Assembly (NCBI RefSeq): GCF_001439605.1
Contig: NZ_LMBX01000004.1
Span: 1,535 to 65,534, forward strand
Length of the DNA: 64,000 bases
Reading direction: 5' to 3'
From: Cytobacillus praedii
GTDB taxonomy: Bacteria > Bacillota > Bacilli > Bacillales > Cytobacillaceae
In this document: positions 26,970-35,371 of the stretch, piece by piece
Position numbering within the stretch: position 1 is the first letter of the stretch
How the letters are laid out: every line of letters begins with the position of its first letter
Translations under genes and position numbers: made by a program
Notes under the pieces: generated by a model
The model's input: the letters and a program-made list of their open reading frames with translations, nothing else
What the model was told of the DNA's origin: nothing
Databases searched by the model: none

Positions 26970-28019
26970 CTACCATGGTGTTTCAGTTTTGTGTTCAATA
27001 ACTTGTAATACTTTTGGTTCTATTGCTTTTATTAATTGTTCCGTTGATTGATTATTTTTAGGAATCTCTCCATTTTGTTCAGCCTGAATTTGGCTTTCAA
27101 CCTGTGTTTTTGCAATTACATCAATCACTTGTTGTTTAGAGACATTTTTAGATGCTGCAATCTCCACAACAGATTTCCCTTTGGCTAATTCTTGTTTTAA
27201 TTCTGTCGGGTTCATTTTTAGTAAAGAAAAGAGTTTTTCATCGTTTATAAAGGCATCAGCAGTATAATCAGGCTTGCCATTTAATGAGAAGAAACCTTCT
27301 ACTTGAATATTTGCATGTGCTGTCTCACCACCGATAAGAGAAGCACTGATTGTATTGCCCTGAACAAATACCTGGTAGAACGGTGTTTCTGATCCCTTTT
27401 TGACGTAATTCAACATTAATGTTTTTTGATCCGGGTTCTCCATTTGTTCCATAGTAAACTCGTACTCTTCGACGTTTCCATACATTTTTTCAATGAGACT
27501 ATCTGCCTTCGTCTTGATTTCCTGATCAGTTAAAGTAATGAGTGGCTTCTCCTTAGGCTCCCAATTCTCTTGATTCACGTGTTCAATCTCACCGGTAATC
27601 CCATTTGTGTGAAGGGTAACCTTTTTGCCAGTTCCTCCCTTTTCTTGCAGGATGATGCTTGTTTGGACACCTTGTACATAGCTTGCATCGATAATCTCAA
27701 ACGATTTTGTTTCGGGAAATGCGCTATACAGCTTTTCAAGTGTTGCTTCGCCAACCTCATCCACCTTGACTTGTTCAGCAGTCATTGGTGTTCTAGTAAG
27801 CATTTCAATCAGAGGAGGGGCAGCAAATGCAGCGGTTGGAATCAAAATTGCAGCGGCAGCTATTCCGCCTATTAATCGTTTTTTCATAGTTACTTCGCTC
27901 CTTTTTCGTTTTAAATATTGAGAATAGGATTGTTCTATTCGTTTGGAAATGGCCGTAGGACACTCTATTGTTTCTGCCTGTTTGTGCAGATGTTCACGGA
28001 TTTTGCGTTCAATAGTCAT
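26970..28019 (-). CDS. Membrane anti-sigma factor
   Basis: 349 residues from ATG 28019, overlapping the sigma gene by 11 bases. A cytoplasmic basic/helical head (1-45: REHLHKQAETIECP, the probable sigma-binding part) is followed by one membrane span (about 48-68) and a large extracytoplasmic region with a YpeB/PepSY-like feel (about 85-200) and a C-terminal helical part (SVVEIAASKNVSKQQVIDVI). Gene order and topology make it the partner of the ECF factor. No zinc-binding HxxxCxxC is seen. The signal is unknown. Confidence 0.75.
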   Translation of the reverse strand: MTIERKIREHLHKQAETIECPTAISKRIEQSYSQYLKRKRSEVTMKKRLIGGIAAAAILIPTAAFAAPPLIEMLTRTPMTAEQVKVDEVGEATLEKLYSAFPETKSFEIIDASYVQGVQTSIILQEKGGTGKKVTLHTNGITGEIEHVNQENWEPKEKPLITLTDQEIKTKADSLIEKMYGNVEEYEFTMEQMENPDQKTLMLNYVKKGSETPFYQVFVQGNTISASLIGGETAHANIQVEGFFSLNGKPDYTADAFINDEKLFSLLKMNPTELKQELAKGKSVVEIAASKNVSKQQVIDVIAKTQVESQIQAEQNGEIPKNNQSTEQLIKAIEPKVLQVIEHKTETPW

Positions 28020-28584
28020 TGATTTTTTCCATCCTTTCCGAGGGGAGAATCCCTTTATTTTTTCGAAGTGACTGGAGTGCCGCATGATATCTGGACTTGA
28101 CCGTACCCAGCGGAATATCGAGCAATGTTGCAATTTCCTCAAGGGTATAGTCGTGATAAAAGCGGAGGATAATTACCGCTCGCTGTTTGTCGGTCAGTTT
28201 TTGGATTGCTTGCGATATCAGTTGGTTTGTCCCATCCGTCAACACAGCAGGCTGATCCCAATGAGACTCTTCCTGTGAGAAGCCACGGATGCGTTCAAAA
28301 ATTCGGAATCTCCGCCAGCTCTTGACTCGAAATCTCTGTACTTGCCGGATTACCAATCCGTGTAGCCAAAAGTGGAAAGGACGGTTCGTATCATAGGTAG
28401 CAAGTGAGGTCCACATTTGCATATAGATCTCATTCATGACATCTTCTCGATCCTGCTGATGATCTACCATAAAGCAGACTGTCCGGTAGACATCCTGATA
28501 AGTGGCATCATATATCTTATGAAACGCTTGTTGATCACCATCTTTCATCTTTGTAAGTAATTGGTACATATATTCACTTTGCAT
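28009..28584 (-). CDS. ECF-type RNA polymerase sigma factor
   Basis: 191 residues. Sigma-2 region (about 10-80: AFHKIYDATYQDVYRTVCFM, DREDVMNEIYMQMW) and sigma-4 (about 125-180: LTDKQRAVIILRFYHDYTLE, IPLGTVKSRYHAALQSLR). A group IV sigma factor, translationally coupled to its anti-sigma. Start ATG has AGGAGGG. Upstream on the minus strand, CGAACCTTTTT about 60 bases before the start could be an autoregulatory -35 element, though I cannot fix the -10. Regulon unknown. Confidence 0.88.
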   Translation of the reverse strand: MQSEYMYQLLTKMKDGDQQAFHKIYDATYQDVYRTVCFMVDHQQDREDVMNEIYMQMWTSLATYDTNRPFHFWLHGLVIRQVQRFRVKSWRRFRIFERIRGFSQEESHWDQPAVLTDGTNQLISQAIQKLTDKQRAVIILRFYHDYTLEEIATLLDIPLGTVKSRYHAALQSLRKNKGILPSERMEKINDY

Positions 28585-28933
28585 TCAGAGGGCCCTCCTG
28601 AGTAAGCAGCTTACACACTATATTGTCTCTCTATTAGAAAAAGGTTCGGTTTTTTCTTATTTTTTTTCAAGGTTACGTGCAACAGGCTAGCAGTTCGAAA
28701 TGCTGCAAGAGTTATTTAAACCCTTCCATTCGACTTTGTTCCGAAGAAATCAGGCAGGTCTTATTAAACTCTTGAATCTAGTCGTCTAAAAATTAATACA
28801 GGATACATCCAAAACTTACAGAATAGTAAATACAAATAATAAGGAGCTAATGAAAAATGATTAAATTTCTTAATTATATTGCAGTACACAGTTCAAGGGT
28901 GAAAAATCTTAGTTAGAGAGGATTATCAGTCTT
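28585..28933. other. Divergent intergenic region
   Basis: Contains the probable ECF promoter of the minus-strand operon (near 28625-28660). Near the other end there is a 19-codon frame (28857-28916) with AAGGAG upstream that ends 18 bases before the GNAT start; it could be a leader peptide but shows no arrest motif or attenuator. Confidence 0.35.
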
Positions 28934-29858
28934 ATGCTAAAATCGCCACACCATATCACGATAAGAAATTATATAGATAAAGATGCAGATAAAATCGCTG
29001 AAATTGATTTTATGTCCATGCTTGTTCTATCGTTTCAAAGGTGATTACGAACCTGAAAATATTTTTTGTGCTGTTGACTCTGAAGATCATATATATGGCG
29101 TCGGTCACATAGTGCCAGATCCAACTTGGTCAGTGATAGAAAATAATAACATGCCTGCAGACTACGTGCACAAATTAAATTTAGACATTTCTTTAAATGA
29201 GGAACTTACTTCTTCAGAAAATATACAAGCTGATTTATTGATCTGTCTATTAAAAAGAGCGAAGGAATTAAGAGAAAAGTATCCTGAAAAAAAAGTCAGA
29301 GTTAGTCATAACATTCCATCTGAAGAAATAAGAGAAATAGATTTCTATATTTCAAAAGGGTTTGATACTGATAGAACTCACTTAGTGATGAAACGGGATT
29401 TAAACGAGGATATTCAGGATTATCCGCTTCCTGGGAATTTAAAAATAAAAAAGTGGGAAATGACTACTCAAGACGAAGAAGAAAAATATCTTAAAGCCGA
29501 AGCTGCAGGCGATTTGTATGGAGTATCTTGGAGTCTAAATCATTTAAGATGGACCAAAAAAGGCCAAGAATGGGATACGTTTACTGTTTTTGATGGGAAT
29601 GAAGTAGCTGGCAGTGTAATGACTTGGGGATTGGGTAAGGAAAGAAGTGCTACCGAAAATATCTTTGTTTTACCAGAATGGAGAAGAAAAGGAATTGCTA
29701 AAGCTGTAATAACTGAGGCTTTAAAATTCCTGAAGGAAAAGGGAAAGAGTGAAGCCACTTTAGGTGTATTTGGTGATAATGAAAGAGCTATATCCTTATA
29801 TGAGTCATTAGGTTACAGAATGTTATTTATTATTATTGAGTTTGGAATTGACTTATAA
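28934..29858 (+). pseudogene. GNAT acetyltransferase, frameshifted near its start
   Basis: The natural N-terminus, with a GAGAGGA ribosome site at good distance, starts at 28934 and reads HHITIRNYIDKDADKIAEID before stopping at 29040. The remaining 270 residues (GDYEPENIFCAVDSEDHIYG through the GNAT motif WRRKGIAKAVITEAL and ERAISLYESLGY) lie in another frame, open from 28983. One base change near 29020-29038 would restore a protein of about 307 residues, paralogous to the gene at 6838. An N-terminally altered product from 28983 lacks a ribosome site. Confidence 0.7.
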
Positions 29859-29993
29859 TCTAGAGCGGAATCCATTTTGATCAATCTTTATTCGAAAAAG
29901 TAATCGTATTTTATGTGTGTTTATACCGTTCTAAGTCAAACTTATTCTAACCGATATTTATCAAGGCTTTTACTCGTATGTCATTATTCAATA

Positions 29994-30093
29994 ATCGGGC
30001 GCTATCCTGAAACAAGGATTAGCGCCTATATTCCTTTAAGAACAACTCCTTAAAGGAAAGTATATAGTTGACGGGCAGGTTAGTGGAAGAAGG
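29994..30093 (+). repeat. Dispersed hairpin repeat, type B, with full tail
   Basis: Hairpin GGGCGCTATCCTG/CAAGGATTAGCGCC at 29997-30026, a second small hairpin (CTTTAAG/CTTAAAG region 30034-30055), then the tail GGGCAGGTTAGTGGAAGAAG at 30073. One of the most complete copies, about 100 bp. The rest of 29859-30221 is non-coding; CGTTGTAAG at 30161 resembles the -10 part of the TGTCGA elements but lacks a proper -35. Confidence 0.75.
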
Positions 30094-30221
30094 GGATAGG
30101 AAGGAATATCCTTTGATTTTAGAGAATATTTAGAATGGTGGATTTTGATGATACCAGGTTCGTTGTAAGTAAATAGATGTCAATTAGAGGATTTGCCTCT
30201 GAAAAGAAGGAGGAAATTTTT

Positions 30222-30569
30222 ATGCTGTTTATGATAATTGTAAAAGCTTCGAAGAATTCGGAAGCTGGAAAACTTCCGAGCCTAGAGCTTAGAGAAGCCA
30301 TGACGAAGTACAATGAGGAATTAGTGAAGGCAGGCGTGAGAGTTATGGCTAAAGGACTTCATCCCAGTTCAAATGGAATTCGGCTATTATATCCAAAACA
30401 AGGAGAAAAGCCGGTGGTCACGGATGGTCCATTTACGGAAACGATTGCTGGGTTCATCTTAATTGATGTGAAATCAAGGGAAGAAGCCATCGATTGGGCC
30501 ATGCGGATGCCGGATCCGCAAGGACATGGGGAAGGTCAAATTGAGCTGAGGCAAGTAATAGAGTTTTAG
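30222..30569 (+). CDS. YciI-family (DGPF) protein
   Basis: 115 residues from ATG 30222, eight bases after AAGGAGG; an upstream in-frame start adds residues outside the family. LFMIIVKASKNSEAG, GVRVMAKGLHPSSNGIRLLY and the signature VTDGPFTE are typical of YCII/DGPF-domain proteins. It is the same subfamily as the genes at 39061 and 40867, which flank an ECF42-like sigma factor, but this copy lies 9 kb away from them. Reaction unknown; a ferredoxin-like dimeric fold is expected. Confidence 0.85.
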   Translation: MLFMIIVKASKNSEAGKLPSLELREAMTKYNEELVKAGVRVMAKGLHPSSNGIRLLYPKQGEKPVVTDGPFTETIAGFILIDVKSREEAIDWAMRMPDPQGHGEGQIELRQVIEF

Positions 30570-30660
30570 GAGCAAACGAATATACAGAAATGACTTTGAA
30601 GAGTCCGTAAAACCATATCGTTATTCCATGAATGGGGTAGAGGAGCAGGATGATTTACTG

Positions 30661-30680
30661 GCAGGTTAATAGAAGAAGGA
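30661..30680 (+). repeat. Tail fragment of the dispersed repeat
   Basis: GCAGGTTAATAGAAGAAGGA matches the tail of the hairpin family; the hairpin itself is missing. Confidence 0.45.
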
Positions 30681-30750
30681 CGCAGCAAAGATACTTCATT
30701 ATGTGACAGGGAATTTTCCAAGCTTTTTATAATTTATAAGGAGACAGTAA

Positions 30751-31521
30751 ATGACAATATATAATTTTGATGAATATGATGATCCTGTTTTATATGATAA
30801 AGAAAATGAACAATACATACCAGAACTGCCATTGTTATTAAAATGGGCTTCAAATCAGAAAGGCAGTATTATTGATTTAGCTTGTGGTACTGGTAGACTG
30901 ACAATTCCTTTAGCGAAAAATGGATATAAAATTATTGGAGTAGATATACATAAGGGAATGTTAAATGAGGCTATAAAAAAAGCATCTAACCTTAATTTAC
31001 ATGTAGATTGGGTAGAGCAGGATTGCACGAAGCTGAATTTAAATACAAAAAGTAATTTAATATATACTGTTGGTAACTCATTTCAGCATTTTCTCACTAA
31101 CGAAGCTCAAGACGAGCTGCTCTCATCTGTGAATAAACATTTAGACATAAATGGGATTTTTATTTTTGGGACACGATTTCCGAGCGTGGAGGAATTATTA
31201 CAGCCAAGTACAGAAGAATATTGGAGAACATATACGGACCATGAAACTCAAAATATAGTCGATGTTTATACGATTAGCAGCTATGACTCTCTAAATCAGA
31301 TTCAGCACTATACTACGATTAGAAAGTATAAAAACACGGAAGGGGAAAAGGTCAGCGAGAAGAGAACAAATATAAGTTTAAGATACGTATTTCCGAAAGA
31401 AATGGAAAGAACATTGAATGTAAATGGATTTGAAATAGTTAACGTTTATCAAGATTGGAATGAAACGCCAGTAACTAATGATAGTTATGAAATGATATAT
31501 ATTTGCAGGAAAATAAGATAG
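30751..31521 (+). CDS. Class I SAM-dependent methyltransferase
   Basis: 256 residues. SAM-binding motif I IIDLACGTGRLTIPLAKNGY (about 38-57), motif II IIGVDIHKGML and the post-motif segments VEQDCTKLNL and IYTVGNSFQHFL. Related to small-molecule methyltransferases of the UbiE/SmtA type; the substrate cannot be inferred. Ribosome site AAGGAGA. Isolated gene. Confidence 0.85.
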   Translation: MTIYNFDEYDDPVLYDKENEQYIPELPLLLKWASNQKGSIIDLACGTGRLTIPLAKNGYKIIGVDIHKGMLNEAIKKASNLNLHVDWVEQDCTKLNLNTKSNLIYTVGNSFQHFLTNEAQDELLSSVNKHLDINGIFIFGTRFPSVEELLQPSTEEYWRTYTDHETQNIVDVYTISSYDSLNQIQHYTTIRKYKNTEGEKVSEKRTNISLRYVFPKEMERTLNVNGFEIVNVYQDWNETPVTNDSYEMIYICRKIR

Positions 31522-31597
31522 TGGATGTAATTACTTTTGTACACTTTTTCTTCAAAGAGACCTTTAGGACAATAAATGTGTTGTTTACTATTAAATA

Positions 31598-31632
31598 ATC
31601 AGGCACTATCCTTTAACTAGAAAAGCACCCAT
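31598..31632 (+). repeat. Dispersed hairpin repeat, type B, decayed copy
   Basis: AATCAGGCACTATCCTTTAA followed by a damaged 3' arm (AAAAGCACCC), after the methyltransferase gene. Confidence 0.45.
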
Positions 31633-31740
31633 TATTTTTTTAAGGCCAATTTCTTATTGGGAAGATAACTGGTGTTTGAACTAATGGTTAAAATGCTAAA
31701 GTTGTAGATCAGGTACTTGCTAAGGGGGTGAAGTAAGAAA

Positions 31741-32334
31741 TTGAATGGGAAAGAGGACATTCAAAAACAGTTTTATAATATTTATAAAGGGCATATTAGC
31801 ATCTCAGAATTTGAAGAATGGCTTTATAAAACACAAGAAATTGAAAGTATTTATGGCAACGATTTCTACTTCAGCTTACTTGATTTGGATTATAGAAATA
31901 AGTATATAAAAAATGAATTAGAGAAACTCATAGAGAGGGAAATTCCATTTGGTGAATTCGAACAGGCACGGATAATATCCCTTTTGGAAAACATACGTTA
32001 TCAGCAAGATGATGAAGTAGAAATATTAGAGCAATTATACGATGACTATTGCAGTGGATATTCATTTCTTCGATTTTTGGGGCTCACTTATATTACTGGA
32101 ATAGATGCAATACCTAAAATACAGCAAAGAGATAAATGGGATAAAAATGAATTTGATAGGAAAAGAGAAATATTAAATAGTATGAATCCTAAGATTATAA
32201 ATGAAGCAAGGCGATTATTATCTTTCTTTCAAAAGGGACTGTTAAAGATAATTGCTGAAAATGAATATAAAGATAATCGAAAAGAAGAAGATAAGATAGA
32301 ACTTAATCATATTGATAAGATGTTCAAAGATTAA
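31741..32334 (+). CDS. Uncharacterised helical protein
   Basis: 197 residues, TTG start after AAGGGGGTG. Mostly acidic helices: FEEWLYKTQEIESIYGNDFY, LLDLDYRNKYIKNELEKLI, then YSFLRFLGLTYITGID. The wording recalls single-domain immunity-type proteins common in Bacilli (Imm or SUKH-like contexts), but I cannot assign a family, and no toxin gene is adjacent. Soluble, cytosolic. Confidence 0.6.
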   Translation: MNGKEDIQKQFYNIYKGHISISEFEEWLYKTQEIESIYGNDFYFSLLDLDYRNKYIKNELEKLIEREIPFGEFEQARIISLLENIRYQQDDEVEILEQLYDDYCSGYSFLRFLGLTYITGIDAIPKIQQRDKWDKNEFDRKREILNSMNPKIINEARRLLSFFQKGLLKIIAENEYKDNRKEEDKIELNHIDKMFKD

Positions 32335-32461
32335 ATCATATTGTGCTATTGAGAGTTTTAGTAAAATACCTGAGGAACTATATGTACAGTTGTATTGCAT
32401 TTTTTAAGATTCCGTAATCTGGGTAATTCATTCTTTATGAAAGGTGAAAGGGGGTTCTAAC

Positions 32462-32779
32462 ATGGGGGTAGTTCTGGAGGTTGTGCGTATTGTACTACCT
32501 GTAGTAATTAACGGTGGAATTGCAGTTTTTGTCATTAAAAGGCTTGAACATCAATATAAACAAGGCAATCTAGGTAAGAAAAAATCAAAATCTGCTCAAA
32601 ATTTATTAAATAGTTTAATACCATTGGGAATGCTTATTGGCTGTACTATTGGTGTAATAGTTAATATGTTTCTCCCAATCTCTCTGCTGCCTGCAGTTAG
32701 TATAGGAGCTGGAATAGGTTTATTATTTGGATATTTTGCTTATGAAATTTATAGCAGGGAAGGGGAAAGTTATTCATAA
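32462..32779 (+). CDS. Small membrane protein (105 aa)
   Basis: ATG at 32462 follows AAAGGGGG; an in-frame ATG at 32444 has none. Three hydrophobic helices (about 2-24, 50-68, 72-92) with a basic loop (HQYKQGNLGKKKSKS). Glycine-rich final spans. Family not recognised. Confidence 0.65.
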   Translation: MGVVLEVVRIVLPVVINGGIAVFVIKRLEHQYKQGNLGKKKSKSAQNLLNSLIPLGMLIGCTIGVIVNMFLPISLLPAVSIGAGIGLLFGYFAYEIYSREGESYS

Positions 32780-32796
32780 TAGCTATCTTCCAGAAA

Positions 32797-32862
32797 AGTG
32801 CGCATTCCGGAAAGGATAGGTGCCTTTTTGCATGTATGGGCCAGTTAGCTAATCAAAAAGAA
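32797..32862 (+). repeat. Dispersed hairpin repeat, type B copy
   Basis: AGTGCGCATTCCGGAAAGGA then TAGGTGCCTTTTT, a hairpin with T-tract that could terminate the preceding gene, followed by tail GGGCCAGTTAGCTAATCAAA. Confidence 0.65.
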
Positions 32863-32880
32863 AGTCTGGTGGTGTAATCA

Positions 32881-33186
32881 ATGCAAAAATGTAAGAACTG
32901 TAACACGCAATTTCGTTGGAGTACTATATATAAATCTTTTTGGTGGGGGTATAAACCAATTAAATGTGAAAACTGTAATGCTGAACATAGAATAATCGTT
33001 CGTGGAAGAATAATATTTGTATCTTTGACTATATTGCCGATGCTGGTATTTGGATTTTTCCTTTCACCCTTTGATAGTGCTTTTGCAACAATTTGTGTAG
33101 GAACTGCTATTTTAATAATCGGATCTCTTTTTACACCATACCTTGTTAAATTCAGAAAGGCAGATCAGTCATCATACTTCAATTAA
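32881..33186 (+). CDS. TIGR04104-like zinc-finger membrane protein
   Basis: 101 residues. N-terminal zinc ribbon (CKNC at 4-7 and CENC at 29-32, with WSTIYKSFWWGYKPIKCENC between) followed by two membrane helices (about 42-60 and 68-86). The family name I recall is CXXC-20-CXXC; the first CXXC and second CXXC are indeed about 20 residues apart. Function unknown. A decayed paralogue lies at 18306-18591. Confidence 0.8.
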   Translation: MQKCKNCNTQFRWSTIYKSFWWGYKPIKCENCNAEHRIIVRGRIIFVSLTILPMLVFGFFLSPFDSAFATICVGTAILIIGSLFTPYLVKFRKADQSSYFN

Positions 33187-33219
33187 ACGAGTAATTAAGC
33201 TGCTTAGTTATTCCTGTAA

Positions 33220-33270
33220 AGGGAGCAATTCTGCAGGTAGAATTACGTTCTTTCTTAATTTATAGGACCC
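33220..33270 (+). repeat. Dispersed hairpin repeat, type A copy
   Basis: GGGAGCAATTCTGCAGGTAG followed by AATTACGTTCTTTCTTAATTTATAGG, a diverged type A hairpin after the zinc-finger gene. Confidence 0.65.
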
Positions 33271-33413
33271 AATTGTTTTATAGCAGGTATCGATATAAGA
33301 AAATTAGTTTTTTTGTTGTAACTATTTGCGGGATGTTAAATAGACTGTTTCTAAACTTTAAACGTTTGGAGTTTATTTGAGGACTCGTATTAAAGAAAGC
33401 CAACAATCCCTTC

Positions 33414-33599
33414 TGATGTGACCACCGAAAGTTAGAGTTTTATATTATGCAGCTAATTGACTAGTACGGATACGGGATAGTACGGACTCCTACCTGCCAA
33501 TTTTTGCACTTTCCGCTTGTTTAAATCCTTCACTATACTTAGCCATAGGGAAAACACCCCAACAATTAGATTTCACTCTAACTTTTGGGGTGCAGTACA
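33414..33599 (-). mobile_element. Internally deleted IS3-family (IS150-type) element
   Basis: The ends are inverted: TGATGTGACCACCGAAAGTT at 33414 and, on the other strand, TGTACTGCACCCCAAAAGTT from 33599. Direct repeats TTC flank both ends (33411-33413 and 33600-33602). Only about 186 bp remain. On the minus strand an orfA-like start at 33546 reads MAKYSEGFKQ and stops at 33490, so the transposase is gone. Too short to move without a helper. Confidence 0.75.
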
Positions 33600-33724
33600 T
33601 TCTGCTTTGCCTTTTTTACATTTTTTAAAATCCATCCGCGTATAATAAATTTACAAAACTTCATTTCTTATTTTTCGTATAAAAAATCCCTCACTCTTTT
33701 TACTTCTTACCCAATTACTAAAAT

Positions 33725-34090
33725 TTACATTCCATTGATCTCGTTTTTGATTAATTTAATAGTTTTTGTTGAAAATAGATTGGCAAAACTTGAGAATATG
33801 TCTTGTCTATATTTTGGATTTTTAGCATAAAAAGAACTGTAATCAAAAGGTAAACTTACACTTTCTTCAAATTGATCTTTGAATTCATAACAAAGTGCGA
33901 CACAATAGAAGAGGCAGATATTATTGATAGCTAATAGAGATTGGTGAAAGGAACATCAGAACCTAACTTATATTTTTCCAATACAATGCGCATCGGAGTT
34001 CCATTAACTGGATTAGTTTCTCTTGTTTGCAATTTATAAGATTGCTTGATTAGATGAATCCTAAATAAAATCTGTTCGTAAGTATAGTTT
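33725..34090 (-). pseudogene. Decayed gene of unknown function
   Basis: Two frames together give coherent protein. One, from about 34088 down to a TAG at 33931, contains RIHLIKQSYKLQTRETNPVN and MRIVLEKYKLGSDVP. The next frame continues from about 33948 as NNICLFYCVALCYEFKDQFE, SLPFDYSSFYAKNPKYRQDI and stops at 33725. One frameshift separates them and no start or ribosome site is left at the 5' side, where the lipoprotein gene begins divergently. Family not recognised. Confidence 0.55.
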
Positions 34091-34104
34091 ATAAAGGAAA
34101 AGGG

Positions 34105-34446
34105 GTGAATACATTGGGAAAAACGAGAAAAGTAATGGCAGGCATAACAACAGTACTAACTCTTGGTCTGGTTGGATGCAGTTCGCAAAATGATGATGTC
34201 CCTTCTCCCCCAAATGATCCAAATTGTGATGATTGGGAATGGGACTCCGATGATGGCATCTGGGCATGTGAAGACAGCAGTTCACGTCACTATGGTCATT
34301 ATTATTATGGCGGCTATTATTATGGAAGCAAAAGCGCACTGTTAAAGAGTGATTCTTACAAAAGCTATAAAAATAGCACTTCTTTTAAAGGAGGGGGCAA
34401 GACTAGCTCTGGATTTGGCAGCGGGTCAAAAAGCATTGGGGGATAA
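34105..34446 (+). CDS. Small Gly/Ser/Tyr/Lys-rich lipoprotein of the ATP-grasp cluster
   Basis: 113 residues, GTG start (TTG at 34114 also well placed behind AGGGGTG). Signal peptide with lipobox LVGC (Cys25). The mature part has an acidic Trp-containing segment (CDDWEWDSDDGIWACED), a His/Tyr stretch (RHYGHYYYGGYYYG) and a disordered Lys/Ser/Gly tail ending SGSKSIGG. It resembles the small lipoproteins encoded beside YjfC-type ligases in Gram-negative genomes (YjfM neighbourhood). It could be the acceptor of a peptide or polyamine modification, by inference. Confidence 0.7.
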   Translation: MNTLGKTRKVMAGITTVLTLGLVGCSSQNDDVPSPPNDPNCDDWEWDSDDGIWACEDSSSRHYGHYYYGGYYYGSKSALLKSDSYKSYKNSTSFKGGGKTSSGFGSGSKSIGG

Positions 34447-34491
34447 ACGTCCATACATGATGAAAGTTAAAGCCGAAAGGATGGATCACAA

Positions 34492-34890
34492 GTGAATTTA
34501 TATATTAATTTTGCATCTTATTTAGGGGTTGCCCTGCTTCTCCTTATCGTGGGAGTGATTTTGTTTACTATCAGCACACCAAAGATAAAAGAATTTCGTT
34601 TGATTGCTGAAAAAAATATAACGGCCGCATTGTCCCTCGGAGGTAAAATCCTTGGTCTTGCCATTGTTTTAGGGGCAGCTGCTGAGTACTCAGTGTCACT
34701 AATTGATATGTTAATTTGGGGGTGCATCGGGATATTGTCCCAAATTATTGTCTTTATTCTTGCAGAAGTCATTACTGTACGTTTCAGTATTCAAAAAGCA
34801 ATCATCGAGGATAACCGAGCAGTGGGTACCTTGCTATTATCCTTATCGTTAGCAATCGGCTGGATTGTAGCAAAATGCCTATCTTACTAA
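34492..34890 (+). CDS. DUF350 (YjfL-type) membrane protein
   Basis: 132 residues, GTG start with AAAGGA upstream. Four membrane helices in two pairs, with an AEKNITAALSLGGKILGLAI segment and DNRAVGTLLLSLSLAIGWIV at the end, the DUF350 pattern. Lies 46 bp after the lipoprotein and 2-20 bp before the next gene, so in one operon. Role unknown; the family usually accompanies YjfC-like ATP-grasp enzymes. Confidence 0.85.
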   Translation: MNLYINFASYLGVALLLLIVGVILFTISTPKIKEFRLIAEKNITAALSLGGKILGLAIVLGAAAEYSVSLIDMLIWGCIGILSQIIVFILAEVITVRFSIQKAIIEDNRAVGTLLLSLSLAIGWIVAKCLSY

Positions 34891-34909
34891 CTTGAGGCGG
34901 GGAAGTACA

Positions 34910-35371
34910 TTGGAGAAATTAACCTATTATATAGATAAAGGAAATGGCCATTATGAGCCGTTCTATGAATATACGATTCCGAATGTTGGCAAGGACGAAT
35001 TTTATGCCAGACAGCTATGTACGTATTTTATTATGAGAGGTACCCAATACGAGCTTACTTCTAATGAGATGAATGGAGAAGAGGACATTTTGGTACTTAA
35101 AGAAATAGGAAGGAATCTGCTGGGAGAAAAGGAAATAAGTTTTCGCGGCAAAGGACTGCATATCGAGTTTCGCAGCCCAGAAGAAAGAGAAAATTTTAAG
35201 CTGTTCGCCAGAATTTCCTGTAATACTCATTTTGATGTCCTTCGCTTTCTCTTAAAGGATGTTGTGGATGTTCCAGGTATTGGACAAAGGTGCGTAACCT
35301 CTTCGGAGATTGATGAAGATCGGGGAGTGTATGTGCTATATGTCAAGAATTTAGGAGAGAAAGAGGATTGA
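34910..35371 (+). CDS. Uncharacterised protein of the ATP-grasp cluster
   Basis: 153 residues from TTG 34910 (an in-frame TTG at 34892 is the alternative). Soluble alpha/beta protein: TYYIDKGNGHYEPFYEYTIP, FYARQLCTYFIMRGTQYEL, FDVLRFLLKDVVDVPGIGQR. No family recognised. Its stop overlaps the start of the ligase gene by four bases, so the two products are probably made in step and may act together. Confidence 0.7.
   Translation: MEKLTYYIDKGNGHYEPFYEYTIPNVGKDEFYARQLCTYFIMRGTQYELTSNEMNGEEDILVLKEIGRNLLGEKEISFRGKGLHIEFRSPEERENFKLFARISCNTHFDVLRFLLKDVVDVPGIGQRCVTSSEIDEDRGVYVLYVKNLGEKED

Noticed and set aside
26731-27051. 106-codon plus-strand frame after the DUF3923 gene
   Set aside because: Runs through a strong terminator and then antisense to the anti-sigma relic and gene.
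33585-33830. 81-codon plus-strand frame
   Set aside because: Starts in the IS end and runs antisense to the decayed minus-strand gene; no ribosome site.
34061-34339. 92-codon His-rich minus-strand frame
   Set aside because: Antisense to the lipoprotein gene; the His-rich look comes from the repetitive TAT/GGC codons of that gene.
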